Source: Amblyornis subalaris
Taxonomy: Eukaryota; Chordata; Aves; Passeriformes; Ptilonorhynchidae
Reading direction: 5' to 3'
Length of the DNA: 64,000 bases
NCBI GenBank assembly: GCA_018881555.1
Contig: JACAXG010000125.1
Span: forward strand, 1,763,758 to 1,827,757
Made by a program: the position numbers and the translations under genes. Below are positions 36,218-48,479 of the stretch, in pieces (position 1 is the first letter of the stretch; each line of letters starts with the position of its first letter). The notes beneath the pieces were generated by a model. That model saw only the letters and a list, made by a program, of their open reading frames with translations. It was not told where the DNA came from and ran no database searches.

Positions 36218-39200
36218 ACCTGCTGGGCTCTGTCCCTGTCCCAGCCCTGCCTTCCCACCCACCACCTTCTTTCGATAACTCAGGGCAGAGGTGCAAAATG
36301 CTGCCCCTGGCTGAGCCAGGTGAGCTAAGGCGTCACCCAGGTACCTCCAAAAACTCTCTGGGACTTGCNTGGGGGGACTTTGTTTCACTGAGAAGGGTTT
36401 TTTTGGAAGACAAGGGGAGAGAAGGGTGGGAGAAGCTGGACAGATCTCCCCCACCCCTTGATCCATGGTTTGCTGACTGCCCCAGGAAAGCAGCTGTCCA
36501 CCCGGATGTGCTTGGAATCCAACGCTCCAGCAGCTCTTCTCTGGGTGACATTTACCTGGTGGTTTCCATTCCTTGAGGGAATTTGACTCACAGCCCTTGT
36601 CTCAGCACCTCCAGCTTTCCTGGACCTGAACCTCTGTTCTCTTGGACTTGTTGTGATCTCCACCGCCCTCAGCAAGGAATCAGATCCCTGTAAGTGGATC
36701 ATGGGATCCACCCCAAGCCAGTTTTCATTGGGACCTTAGGGTTTGTGTGCTCACTGTGGGAAAGTGTTGACCCTGAAGTTGANGGTTTGCACTGTGTGGA
36801 TCGACTCAGCTGTGCAAATGAGCACAAGGGGGTCAGACAGGACAGGATGAGGAGAAAATGTGGCTCTGTTCATATTTTTGGGCTTCTGTTTAACAGGCCA
36901 AGAAAGGNCTTCATTTTGCTATTTCATTAATTTATTGTAGTGGCTTATCCAGTGCCCTGCAAGGATCCAGGTGTCCTCAGGACTGGGCTATCGGTTCATT
37001 GGCTTTGTTTCCCATGGGCTTTTCCGTGATTCCGTTGCTCTTGAAGTTCCCTCTCCTCAGCCTTTCCCTGAGCGATCTCCTCCTGCAGAGAGCCCCGTGC
37101 CAAAGCCGTGGGGAGGGAGGTGTGAGCTTGGCCGAGCTCCTGGCTGTGAGTGGCAGGGAGGTCTCACTTGCCAAGAACCTCTCAGCAGAGACTGGCTGGG
37201 GAGTGCCTTGGAGCTGCCTCCCCGAAGCCTCCAGCTGAGCGTGGCTCTCAGGGTGTTGCCACTCCGAGTCTCAGGGTGTCCTTGGCAGCCTGGGAGGGGT
37301 TTTCTGACGGACCCTGCCCTTGCAGGGTGTTGGTCTTCTCCTGCTGGGTTCGCCCCTGAGTGCTTCCTGTTGCCTTGCGAACGCTCCAGGTGGAGACAGG
37401 GATCCAGTTGAAGTGCTAGACTTTGCTACCTCTCCTCCCTGGAACAGAAGGGAGCAAACCTGGACCGTATTCCAACCTTCTGTTGATGCTCTGAATGCTC
37501 TGCTTCTGTCAGCTTGTGTGACCCTCATCCAAAACCATGACAGTCTGCTCCATTTCAAATCAGATCAGGGGGATCCATCCCAAAACATGTCCAAAAACTG
37601 GCTCAGGCCCTGGAATTGCTCAAGAGAACCTTGGCAAACCAGTCCTGTGTTGTGGTCTGGTGGGTAAGAGCATGGAAAACTTTTATCCTGCTGACCTGAG
37701 GGTATTTCCATTTGCCCTACAGCTCTGTAGTGTGTTCCCGTCCTGTCTTATCCTGCATCCATCCCCCAGGACACCGTGTGTTCTGCTGCCAGTGGAGGGA
37801 CAGCACAGATAAGCGCAAGCAGCACAGGAAAGCATGAATTTGGTCATTGANTGCAGCACAGCAATGCTGGATATTTCATCTCCTTCCGCCCAGGGTCAGT
37901 GGCAACGAGCAATCAATACGTGCAGCAATAAATCCCCAAAAGGAGAGAGAAGGGGCAGAGACAGCTGCAGAGTGTGCAGCTGCTCACGGTGAGGAGTGTT
38001 GGAAATGAAAGGGCTGCTGATGAGTGGGGTTGGCAGCACTGACGTGGTTAAAACAAAAAAATCCCTCTACAGACTCCTTTAGGGAGAACTTTGGCTGAAG
38101 TCTGGACCTGGCTGACGGCAGCATCCCCGTGCCCTCCTCCCTCTGCTCACTTAACCTCTGTTTCCTTATCTGGGAAAGAGAAACACCTCTTATTTATGTG
38201 CCTTGCAGCAGGGTCACTGAGATTAATTCCCTGTGGGGTTTTTTTGAAGCACTTTGAAGGCAAATGTTATCAAATCCCACTTCAAGTNTGTTCCTTCCCT
38301 CCAGTTTTCCTTGCAGTTAAGGAATCTGATTTTCAGCCCTAGTTGGGAAGGGGTTTTTACTGCAGCCTCGGGTGTTCCTTTTTGGGTCTCAGTTTCCTCA
38401 TCCTTTTGGGTAGCCCTGAGAGCAAAGGAGCCAATTACATCCCACTCAACAAGTCTTGGCTGCACAGGGTATTCAGGGTAAGGATACTGGAATACTGAGT
38501 CTCTTATTAGAATTTTTTGCACATCAGAACCCCTCAAGACTCATTAACAGACTTTTCCTCNAGTGAGACACGTCATCAACAACTCCTGCACAAGGATCCC
38601 TGGGGAAACCTGCCATAAACATTTCCCCTTCTGACTCCTAACCCTTCNCTCTTCCCTCCCAGTCAGGAATCCCAGGGGATTCCCAGTGGAGGGCTGAATC
38701 CAGCCAGGCTGGTGTGGGAGCCTGTGGAGGGCACGGAGGAGGCAGCTGGGCTGTGCGAGGCCCGGGCTGGAGTGGGACTGGGCACCAGATTTGTGGGCAA
38801 AGCCACGCTGTCCACTCACTCTCCTCCAGCATAAACCATCCAGAGGAGCAGTGNTGGACTGGGAGGCAGGTGAAAACTGCCCAATTACTGCATCTATTTT
38901 TTTGTCTCTCCCAAGCATGTCTCTCTTATTTTGGGATTTTCACTCCGAGGGCTGATGCAACCCCTCTTCCCCAGACCCCCATTTCCAAGCTGTCCTCATC
39001 TCCCACCACGAGAGTCTGGGGACAGCTCCCTATCCCTCCTTTCCCGGCGGAGCTGGGCTGTCTGCGCCGAGGGCGGCGTGCCAGGGCTCGGGAATCGATT
39101 GCCACAGCTCTGCTGTCCTAACCTTACACCGAGAAACTCGAGTCCTCTGAGGGAGAGAGAGACAGACAGACCCACAGACGGCTGCAGGAGGGGAGGGGGG

Positions 39201-39269
39201 GGGAGGATTGATTGGCTCCTGCCCCGAGAAGAGCAGAGCTGATAGAGAGCAGGTCACCGGAGCTTTTCA
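36218..39269. other. Intronic DNA just downstream of the plexin exon
   Basis: Unique sequence without recognised repeats for about 3 kb. Open frames here have no plexin similarity. Confidence 0.5.
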
Positions 39270-39429
39270 TCCCCCTATCTTTACCCCGATCTTGTCCCCC
39301 CTCCCTTTCCCAGCCCTGCTCCCTCCCAGGCTCAGGCTTCTTTAGGTGGTGATGAATCATTTAGTTGGTGTAAATTGAAAATGTGGGGGTGTCCCGGGGA
39401 GGGAGAGGGGCTGGGGTGGGAGCAGGGGG
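39270..39429. other. Adjacent C-rich and G-rich tracts (G-quadruplex potential on both strands)
   Basis: 39385-39429 on the plus strand has G-runs of 5, 4, 3, 4, 4, 3 and 5 separated by short loops. 39297-39325 is C-rich (CCCCCC, CCC, CCC, CCC), giving the same potential on the minus strand about 60-90 bp away. A further G-run (GGGGGGGGG) lies near 39197. The structure is predicted from pattern only. Confidence 0.5.
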
Positions 39430-39755
39430 AGGAACTGGGCTGCAAAGCCACGGGCTGGCACTCGGGACCCGCTGCAAGGTCACAGCAATGTCACCAGCCC
39501 AAACCATCCCCTGGAGAGGGATGAGAGCACAGCAAAGTTTTCTGCAAGCTGGGAGTGAATTCAGCAACTTCCTCCTGTGTTCAAAGGTGCCACCCAAATC
39601 TGACCACCCTTCTAATCCCCCCCGAAAGTTACTCCTGTCTCATCCATATCCAAACTGTGACCCCCCTCTTCCTTCTTTCCCAGTAATAGCTCAGGCTCGT
39701 TGGCCCCAGAGGGGGGATAAACCCTTCAGCAACTGAAAGAGCCCTCCCTAAGTCT

Positions 39756-39977
39756 AGATTGGATATTGGGAAGGAATTCCTGGCTGGGAGGGTGGGGAGG
39801 CCCTGGCACAGGTTGCCCAGAGAAGCTGTGGCTGCCCCATCCCTGGAAGTGTCCAAGGCCAGGTTGGACGGGGCTTGGAGCAATGTGGGATAGTGCAAGG
39901 TGTCCCTACCCATGGCAAGCGTGGAACTGGATGATCTTTAGGGTTCCTCCCAACCCAAACCATGCTGTTATTCTGTG
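39756..39977 (+). mobile_element. CR1 3' end, type A
   Basis: It is well preserved and has no Ns. It runs from TAGATTGGATATTGGGAAGG through GTTGCCCAGAGAAGCTGTGG to CCAACCCAAACCATGCTG and a degraded terminus. It is the nearest downstream CR1 to the plexin exon. Confidence 0.95.
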
Positions 39978-42062
39978 CACACGCTGGTCCATGTGCATGG
40001 GGTTGCCCCACAGGTTTTCAGCCCTGCACGGTGTCCCTGGGTCGTGTTTGACACTGCAGCTGCCATAAGAAAGGGAATTTGGGACAAAAAAGCAGCGTCC
40101 CTATAGTGACAGGCAACATTTTATTACAGGGAAATACCCCTGCTGGGTGCAAAGGGACCTGTCCCAGGCTCTGCTGTGTCAGTGCCACTCCTGGGTTTTG
40201 GCTGCGCTGCCTCATTTCACCCTCGTGCAGCATCCATCTGATTCCAAGAGGAATAGCTGAACACACACAAGCTGTCCTCAAGGAAGGATGCACCCCCAGG
40301 CAGCAGCCTCCTTCTGCTCTGGAATCTGCCCTTGCTGGTCTGGGGACTCCTTGGCTGGCAGGTCATTAATTGCAATCAGAGAGGAAAAACAGTCCCATTT
40401 TCTGGGACAACTTGTGATATTTCAAAACTTTTTTTTTTTTCCCCCCTCCTTCTCGTAGCGGCCAATTATTTTTTTAATAAGAAATGTTCTTGAAAGCTGT
40501 TCTGGAAGGGACTGATTCCATTTAGTAATTGGAGAATGATTCATTTAGACTTTGGAAGTTCTCATTTTGGGGTTTTATTTCAGTTTTTAGTAAATCGCTT
40601 CAGATTTCAAAATAAAAAGTCATTCCGAAATGAAGCATTAATTTTTACTATTTTTTTAAATTTTTTTTTTCCCGTTAAAACGAAACATTTGGGCGCCTGT
40701 GATTTCTTTCTCCCCCAGAAGTCTTTAGCAGCCCTGGAGACTGAGCAAAGCAGTCAACAAGCACTGTTGGTTTAGAGGAGCTGACATTTGCTGCGGAGGG
40801 AAGAGGGTTTGTTTAAGCAGCTCCAGTCTGTCCTACTCGGAGATTTCGGAGCCAGGAGCTGGCTCTGCTCCCTGCACTGCTCTGCTCATGTCCTTTGGGT
40901 GTCCTTTGGGTGTCCTTCTGGCACCCTGAGCCTCACCAAGGCACCCAAGCTGGCTCTGTTGGCTTTGCAACCTCGTGGAGCNCATGCCAGCAGATCCCTC
41001 TCCTCCTGAACCTTGGGAATAGGATGCAGTGGCCTCCTGTAGGCATCCTCACCCCATAGAGGAAGCAATGAGAAGACTCTTAGATCTGGGCCATACCAGT
41101 CCCTTTCCTTGATCCCTTTGGCTCTGGGTCAGCCAAGGGATGGCCAAAATCTCCTGCACACAGTTCCTCGGGTAGAGCCGACCAGGATTAACTGGATATC
41201 TGCAATTATGAGACACTTCAGANGCCAGAGGAGAGTTTTTTGGTTTCCCCACAAAAGGACAGCCCTGCTCAGGAGGGTTTTGTGCCCTCCACATCCCCCT
41301 GCTCCCCACCTCTTCCCGCCTGCCTCGTACCCGCAGGACACCCGTACACCCAGAAATCACAGCTCTCCTTTCTGACACGACATGGGGGGAAAAAAGGGCA
41401 TTTAAACATTTGTTTTCTNGGGAGTGAGGGATTAGTGTGGAGGAGGGGAGGCTTGTTATTCACACTCAGACTCGTTGCTAGACCAGGAGAAGAAAAAAAG
41501 GCCGAGTTCCCAAGTGCAGTGTCTGGGCTCAGCAGGTAACNTGATGCTGCCCCTTGCAGGGCTCATTGATCGTCCCCGGCTTGAACTTTCTTGGTCAAAG
41601 TCTTCCGAACCACCAGAGAGTCTCGGGTAACCCAAGCTGCCCACACATGCTGCAATAAGACCTTTCTGAAGGGTCTTTTTCTTGCTTGACTTTCTGCTGT
41701 CTGAAAGCCTCTGAATGTCTTTCAGGCTGAGGAGTTTTTTTTTCCTTTATTTTCCCCTTCACCTCCCCTCTTTTCCTTCCCAGTCTTTTCCCCCAGTGCT
41801 GCGTCTGGAAAGGGCACTGGGAACGGCTGTGTGGGTCAGGAGGTTGGAATATCACACCCAGCCCTGGGCCACTCTGAGCTTTAACANACAGTGGGAAAAC
41901 AGACATTTCCTGACTCTTTCAGGGGCTTGTGATCCTATAAACCCTCAGCTGTCCCAGCCTTGTACTCCCCATGCTGTTTCGTCCCAAAGTGCAAACTGGA
42001 GTCCCTCCAGGAAGGCAGAAATTTGCAGGTGTTTGGCATTTGCATTTGGAATGATAAATAAG
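39978..42062. other. Intronic single-copy DNA
   Basis: An AT-rich stretch at 40420-40690 has T12 and T10 runs and TTCCGAAATG/AACGAAAC words that might be an unrecognised old repeat. An octamer in reverse (ATTTGCAT) lies at 42038-42045. Confidence 0.4.
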
Positions 42063-42262
42063 TCACAGAATCAGGGAATATACCGAGTTGGAAACGACCC
42101 ATGTGGATCATCAAAGTCCAACTCCTGGCCCTGCACAGGACAGCCNCAAAAATCCCATCATGTGCCTGAAAGTGTTGTNCAAACACTTCTTGAGCTCTGG
42201 CAGGGTTGGGGTCATCACCACATTCCTGGGGATCCCGTTCCAGGGCTCAACCATCCCCTGGG
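42063..42262 (-). mobile_element. CR1 3' end, type C
   Basis: AGAATCAGGGAATATACCGA, AGTCCAACTCCTGGCCCTGC and the CR1 body to GGGCTCAACCATCCCCTGGG. It has the same tail type as the plus-strand copy at 32690. Confidence 0.92.
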
Positions 42263-43009
42263 TCTCACAATCATGGTTGGGACCATTTTTATGGGAAAAT
42301 CTGTCTAAATCCTTTCCTGCCTCAACATTGTCTTGCCATGGGGCAGCTCTTGCTGCTTTCACATACCTGGGAGACTTGTCCAAGGTATCTGATAATTGTC
42401 CTGATCTTCCCGAAGANGGAGCAGCCCCATGGAGAACAAATGGTTTCTGGCTCAAATCCTGCTTTTCGTTGGAAATCTGTAGCCAGCTGGGCTGTGCCTC
42501 CCCCTCAGAGGGGAAACTCAGAGCTAGTTCAGTTGCTAAACTCAACTCCTCTGTGTGTTTGAGACACTTGTGGACATTTCTCACTGCAAAGATTTCCAGT
42601 TCCGTGCTGCTGCTGCACGATGGGGAGAAAAACGTAAATGCTGGGAGGGAAAGTAATCCCAGGAAACCTGAAGTCTTTAATTTGGTTTGAAAGTCTCCAA
42701 TCCNCTGTTTGGGGTGGCAAAGGTGGGAGTGAAGCAGCTCTCGAGATGTCTTGGTTTGACTCCTCCTGGGTCACAGCTGGCCTGAGAACCCCTTCCACCT
42801 GACAGCAAGGAAAAAGTGGAGTCACCTTCCCAACTCTCTTGGCACGGGGTGATTCCCACTTCTTCCCAGGCAGTTATGGAAACTGGAGCTGGTGTTCCAG
42901 GGAAGACATTCCAGAGGGAAGCGCGGCAGGGGTGACACTGGCCCGTCAGAGCACCCTGCCCTGAGCCCAGGTGATCTCCAATCCACCTGCTGAGGTACAG
43001 CTGAAGCCC
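42263..43009. other. Intronic single-copy DNA
   Basis: Nothing recognised. Confidence 0.5.
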
Positions 43010-43690
43010 CCATTGTGTCCCACCTCGGCACTGCCCGGCCTTTGGAGCCAGGAAATAGCCCCAAACGTGCCAGCCCTGCAGCGGCCTTTGGAAATGAGGT
43101 TGGGGCTCTCAGCCCAGGGAGCAGAAGGGAATTCTCGCGCTGGGAGCGCGCCTGTTGGTGGTGATAAAGCCCCGAGCGAATCGGAGGCTCCTGGGAATCC
43201 TGTTCCTCTGCGGATAACAGCGAACAAACCACTCTGAACCAGCCCTCTNAGCAGAACAGCCCGTCCCCAGGCCTGGGGAACCGACCCATGGCTGCATCCG
43301 TTCCCTAAATTCCATGGTGCCCCTTCTGGGAGCGCTTTTCCCTCTCTGGAGCGCCGAGCAGAGCAGGGCAGAGCTGTGCCCTTCACAGGGTGATTATCCC
43401 GGTGGCCGTACCTGCCCGAGGCGGCTCGGGGCCAGCGCTGGGCACCGTGGGCCATCACACGCAGGCGTGTGGTAAATGTGTTTTGATAACAACCTCGCCT
43501 TTGATTAGCTCCCTTTGCCAGAGGGCAGCGGGGAGGGCTGGGAAGATAATTAGTTCGTGCAGAGGGTTCCTGCAGGAGCTTTCTCCTCGTGCAGCCCTGC
43601 GAGTCAGGTGTCCTACTTGGGATTTGTCTCCAGCACGGGAGCGCTGGCAGCTCGGGTTTAGCGTTGCACAAACTTCAGCCTTTGCAGGGG
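43010..43690. promoter_or_regulatory. CpG-rich single-copy stretch
   Basis: CpGs are frequent (for example GGAGCGCGCCTG, CCGAGGCGGCTCGGGGCC, CACGGGAGCGCTGG), though less dense than at 6.83-7.35 kb. The stretch ends abruptly near 43690, where AT-rich sequence and an N cluster begin. A long minus-strand frame here is not recognisable as a protein and is attributed to base composition. Confidence 0.45.
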
Positions 43691-43730
43691 GAAAGTCTCT
43701 GGGTGAAATATCTACACATCGCACAGGAGA

Positions 43731-43772
43731 NNNNTAGGGAGNGAACAAGGACAAGGGAAAGCTGNATGGCCN
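43731..43772. other. Cluster of ambiguous bases
   Basis: NNNN at 43731-43734 and three more Ns within 40 bp mark an uncertain assembly stretch at the boundary between CpG-rich and AT-rich DNA. Confidence 0.9.
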
Positions 43773-43920
43773 CCCTGATCAGCCTTAAAAATCTTAAAAA
43801 TCAGATGTGCCCTAGAGCTGAGATGCAAAGTTAGGGGCACTGTCACATGGAAGGAGTATTCCCTGACNTGGATTACAGCAAGGACATTCAGACCTCACGA
43901 AGCAGCAAAATAAGGAATAG

Positions 43921-44085
43921 TTCAGGGGCCTAAACACGGATGTATGGAGAATACAAGGAGATTTTGAAATATAGGTGTTTATTTACACAAGAGATTCATT
44001 TCAGGTGCCTAAATGCAGGCGTATCGAGAATATAAGGAGACTTTGGAATACATGTGTTTTTATTTACACAAGGAATTCTTTTCAG
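43921..44085. repeat. ~80-bp tandem duplication, about 2.1 copies
   Basis: Unit 1 (43921-43999) and unit 2 (44000-44080) both begin TTCAGG-GCCTAAA. They share GAGAATA-AAGGAGA-TTT and end TTTATTTACACAAG-GATTC. A third unit starts (TTCAG) and stops. The units differ at roughly one base in six, so this is not a recent duplication. Confidence 0.88.
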
Positions 44086-44779
44086 TGACCCATCCCTGCT
44101 GGGTGCTGCAACTGGGGCACCTCAGGTATGAGACAGTCACCTGGGGCTGACAAATGTGACACAGGAGACCTTTTCCTTTGGAGATGGAGACCTGAGGACA
44201 TCCCAAGTGACTTTAGACCTCTGGATGTTGGCAACAAAACAGAGCCTAATCCCAGTTTGGGATGTCCTCCTCCCGCAGATTTTCAGAATGGACAGAATTC
44301 CTTGGATTTTGCAATGTGACCAGTCGTCCTGTGAATTTTAAAGCCTTCCAATGCCCTAATTTGCAATAAAGCAGGGCTGGGCTTTGCTGCAAGGCTGTGC
44401 CACTGAGTGAGTGTCAGGAAATACGGATGGATCAAGGTTGTAGGGAATCTTTTAGGGAATCCATCTTGCTGTCAGGTGCTCCCCCGTGCCTCTGCAGCCA
44501 ATGAGCTGCCAATGAGGGAAAATGGCACATCAAACGAGCTCTCTCCAGGGCGGGGGAACGTGGCCCTTCCACTGCCACTGCTGCTGCTGTGACATTTCAT
44601 CATCCTCCACCCGTGACAAGTCTNGGAAGGGAACGGAGCGAGGGAGGATCGGGAAGAAATTCCTCCTGAAGAAGAGCACTGCAAATCTTTAGGGTGTGTC
44701 TTTATCCAGACTCAAGCTCTCCGTGGATCTGCACACACACATTCCTGCCCGCAAATACAGACCATCATCAAATCATCTG
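44086..44779. other. Intronic single-copy DNA
   Basis: Nothing recognised. Confidence 0.5.
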
Positions 44780-44975
44780 TGTGGGAAGAACCCTCAAAAG
44801 ATCATCCTGTTCCAAACCCTGCCGTGGGCAGAGACACCTCCACTATCCCAGGTTGTTCCAAGCCCTGTCCAACCTGGCCTTGGACACTTCCAGGGATGGG
44901 GCAGCCACAGCTTCTCTGGGCAACCTGTGCCAGGGCCTCACCACCCTCACAGCCAGAAATTCCTTCCCGATATCT
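44780..44975 (-). mobile_element. CR1 3' end, type A
   Basis: Inverted type A tail: CACTATCCCAGGTTGTTCCA, GGACACTTCCAGGGATGGGG and CTCTGGGCAACCTGTGCCAG, ending at TTCCCGATATCT. Confidence 0.94.
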
Positions 44976-45180
44976 TCTGTTGCACATTCCCACATTCACT
45001 GATCCGTCACCAAATCTCCCCATGTGTCACCAGCACAGCCCCCAACTCTCCCTATTGCTCCCCCTGCACGTTCCTTCCCCCAAGCAGAGGTGCAGAGGTA
45101 GATCCTTTCCCATTTGGTTTCTGTACCAGGGAGATTTTACCCTTTTTTTGGGATTTTTGGATACTTTTGGATAAAAGAGT

Positions 45181-45375
45181 TGGGTAATTTTGGAACAGTC
45201 TCCACAGGGAAATGGTCACAGCCCCAAGCCTGCCACAGTTCCAGAAGTGTTTGGGCAATGCTCTCAAGGTCATGGTGGGATTTTTGGGGGTGTTCCTGTG
45301 CTGGGCCAGGAGTCGGACTTGGTGATCCATGTGGGTCCCTTCCAACTGAGGATATTCTATGATTCCATGATTCTG
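45181..45375 (+). mobile_element. CR1 3' end, type C
   Basis: GGAACAGTCTCCACAGGGAA, GGCAATGCTCTCAAGG and CTGAGGATATTCTATGATTC with an intact terminal octamer. Confidence 0.93.
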
Positions 45376-47047
45376 TCTCCCTTCCCAGCAGAACTCCGGT
45401 CCTGGAGGCAGGTTCTGAGGGTTCCCAGGAGCTTGTGAGGTTGAAGCTGATTCTCGCCTCCTGCTGTGGGGTTTTATTTTGTGTGGGATCCTCCTTGCTT
45501 TGCTCCAAGCACAATCCTTTCTTCCTAATCCTGACAACACACACATTGCTCTTGTTTGGTGAGTGGATCCAAACTCATCCTCCTCTTTCCTCGAACATCT
45601 CATCTTCCACGATTTTCCACTTCAGATATGGATGTAAGAAACCAGGATATTCAAAGAAAACATATTTTCTTGCCATCCTCTGCAGGGAAGGCCAAATTCC
45701 CAGTGAAGAATAGAGGTGTTGGGTGGGAATTTCTCCTGCCACTGGCAGTGGGTTTCTTTGTGTGTGTGGGGACATAGGGCAGCCCCACAGCAAAGAGCTG
45801 GGCTGTGCCTTGGGATGCAGCATCCACCAGTTCCTACTAATGGAAAGAAGGGAAGGTTTCTTATTATTTCCCTCCAACATTTGCTTCCCGGCCTGGGAAG
45901 CTCCACCAGCAATTAGCATTAGTTTGTTGGTTGTCTTGTGGCCAAAAATAAAGAGAAAGTTGAGGAAAAGTTGAGAAAAACATTCTGAGGAGGAGGAGAA
46001 ATGCTGAAGGAGAAATGCTGAAATGCTGGGACCAAGTGGAGGAGCTGGAGGAGGATTCTGCTTAACCTGGATAAGGGGATTTGAGCCATTGAGGCAGAGG
46101 GGATTGGTGTGGGCTGCAGGACAGAGGAACTGCTGTAAGGCAAGATCTGGGACATCTGGCTGGAGAAAACAAGTTCTGGACCCCTTGGTACGTTTAGAAA
46201 GGAATGTCAGCATGATGCACTGGTTACAGGATTTTCCTTAGGCAAGAGAGAGCAGAATTAATTCCCTTGCTCTGCTGTAGCACCTTGCATGATTTTGGAC
46301 AAATGACTTAGGATGAGATTTATCTCATCTGCCACTCAATTTTTTTGTCTCTGCAGCCAGTGAAGAGAAGGACGTTTTCTGAACTCATTCCTTCTACCCC
46401 TGAGGTGTTTAGGGCAGTGGGGTGAATTCCCCTCTGGAAGTGCCAGTTTCNTTTTGTAAGAATTGAGGAAACCGAAATGACCATACCAAACAATGCTCAG
46501 CTTAAAATTACTCCAACCCTTAACTTCCCTTTGTTTTAGCCCCTTGTTTGTAGACAGGAGGAACAGTTTCTCACCTCACAGGTGGATGTGAGATCCTAAG
46601 CTTTTATATATATATATATATATATGAAGTAAATAAAAAGAACAAAAATAATACTTTAATCTCACCAGTGGCTGAGTAAGTTTTGGGGCTGTTTAATTAG
46701 AGCAGAAGGAGCCTTGGTAGACATGACAAGGTGCAAACACACGTTTAGTTCCTTGATTATCCCAGTGAACACCCTTCTGTCAGAGCAGGGGTGGCACCAG
46801 AAGGGTTAAGGCAGACAGGAATGAAGCAAACACCCCTGTGTCTCATATCTCATTCCCAACGCCTCCTGCCCCTCTGCCCCAGGCGGGAAAGGAGATCTGC
46901 ATTTTAATTGAGACATGTGAAGAAACTAATCTCGATCTAACTCAATCTACCTTCCCATGCCTGGAAGGCTTCTCCCCTGTTAGCTTGGTGCAGATTGGAA
47001 CCGCACATTTTGGGGGTGAGGGTGTTTGTTCTCTGTAGAATGGGTTA
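45376..47047. other. Intronic single-copy DNA
   Basis: A short local repeat (GAGAAATGCTGAA twice) lies near 46000, and the (TA)n tract at 46605. No exon was found. Confidence 0.5.
46605..46625. repeat. (TA)n microsatellite
   Basis: Ten uninterrupted TA units. Confidence 0.95.
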
Positions 47048-47190
47048 GAGCCCCCTCCAACCTGACCTTGGATGTTTTCAGGGATGGGGCATCCACCATT
47101 TCTCTGGCAACCTGTGCCAATGTTTTACCACCCTCATTGTAAAAAACTTATATTTAATCTGAATTGACCCTCCTTCAGTTTAAAACCAGT
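47048..47190 (-). mobile_element. CR1 fragment, type A, lacking the 3' terminus
   Basis: CCTCCAACCTGACCTTGGAT, CAACCTGTGCCAATG and the upstream segment GAATTGACCCTCCTTCAGTT. The tail end is missing on the left. Confidence 0.85.
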
Positions 47191-48103
47191 ATTAATGAGG
47201 CCCCTGTGTTAATGGGACCCCACTCTCGTGGCCCAGAGATGACCACGACAAAACCCAACTCCTTCAGTTGTGCTGCAGACCCAAACCTCCCCCACAAAGA
47301 GGTGCAAGTTTTGTCTGCAGACCTCCTCAGCTGCAGCTGAGGGACAGGAGCCTCCCTGACCTGTCCTTTTCCTTGGCTCCCCAGGAGCTGGGAACAGGCA
47401 GCCAGACACATCCAGCCTCCAAGAGCAGGCACTGGGTTATTTTGTGCGGGGGCCAGAGGGCAGGATTTTGGTTCAGATAACACTTGCCTGTTTTGTCTGC
47501 TCCTGGTCTCTTAGAGCTCGCCTGGCCTGATAAGGTGTTATCAGAGCAGAGCATCTCTGAGCCACCACTGAGGTGTGGCAGGGCCAGAGGTGGCTTTTCT
47601 GCAGGTTGCCCTGACCCTTTTCCACCCAGCACTTCTAAAGAGCCATCCAGTTAATAACGGGAGGAGGAGGGTTTTGGGATGCTTACCAAGAACTTTAGCT
47701 TTGTGCTTTTCTCAGGGAAAAGAAAAAAATGCAACATGGATATGAGTGAATCAACCTGATCCCTTCCTCATCCTCATCCTCACCCAGCCCCAGTCCTGCA
47801 AACAAGGTCACAAATAACTTTCAGTGTATGAGCAACCCAGAAAGCAGAACGATTTTTTCCATCTTGAGGCTATTGCCTTCTAAAATTTATTTCCAGGAGT
47901 GGTTCTGGATTTTGCAGTATCTCTGGGCAGGGTCTCAGGGTGCCTGGACATGAAGGTGATTTTCTGTGTGGTGGGGAGTTAATTCTGACCAGGATTATCA
48001 GGGCAAGAGTGACTCTTTGCTCTCTGCTCCTCTCTCTGCTCTCAANGACCAAAGGCACAAAACTGACCTGGAGAATTCCCTTCTGGCTTTATCCCATGGG
48101 AAA
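47191..48103. other. Intronic single-copy DNA
   Basis: Nothing recognised. Confidence 0.5.
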
Positions 48104-48249
48104 TCATAGAATCATAGAATCCTAGGATGGTTTGNGTTGAGAAGGACCTTAAAGATCAACCAGTCCATGGGCAGGGACACCTTCCACTATCCCAGGTTGC
48201 TCCAAGCCCTGTCCAGCCTGGCCTTGGACACTTCCAGGGNTGGGGCACC
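48104..48249 (-). mobile_element. CR1 3' end, type A
   Basis: Two intact terminal repeats (TCATAGAATCATAGAATC) are followed by GGACCTTAAAGATCAACCAG and GGACACTTCCAGGG. The good terminus indicates a fairly young copy. Confidence 0.93.
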
Positions 48250-48479
48250 TGGATTAGGATCTGAAAGGGTTGATGAGAAAGGAAGGAGAGTGGGCCCACA
48301 GCAGAAACTCATCTGTCCAATTGACAAAATATCATTTGATGGCCTCTCGAGCTGTTCAGGAGCACATCAGTCCCATTATTGAGTGTTACACTTAATCTGC
48401 TATTGATTTGGGTGAGCTGGAGAGGACAGCCTTCCCCACCACCCCCGTTCCCAAATTAAAAAATAAGAGGAGAAGTAAA

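Noticed and set aside
40420..40690. Possible old interspersed repeat with TTCCGAAATG and AACGAAAC words
   Set aside because: A vague resemblance to AT-rich reptile repeats could not be tied to a named family.
42946..43671. 241-residue open frame on the minus strand
   Set aside because: It lies in CpG-rich DNA where stops are rare by composition, has no recognisable domain and is overlapped by open frames in other phases.
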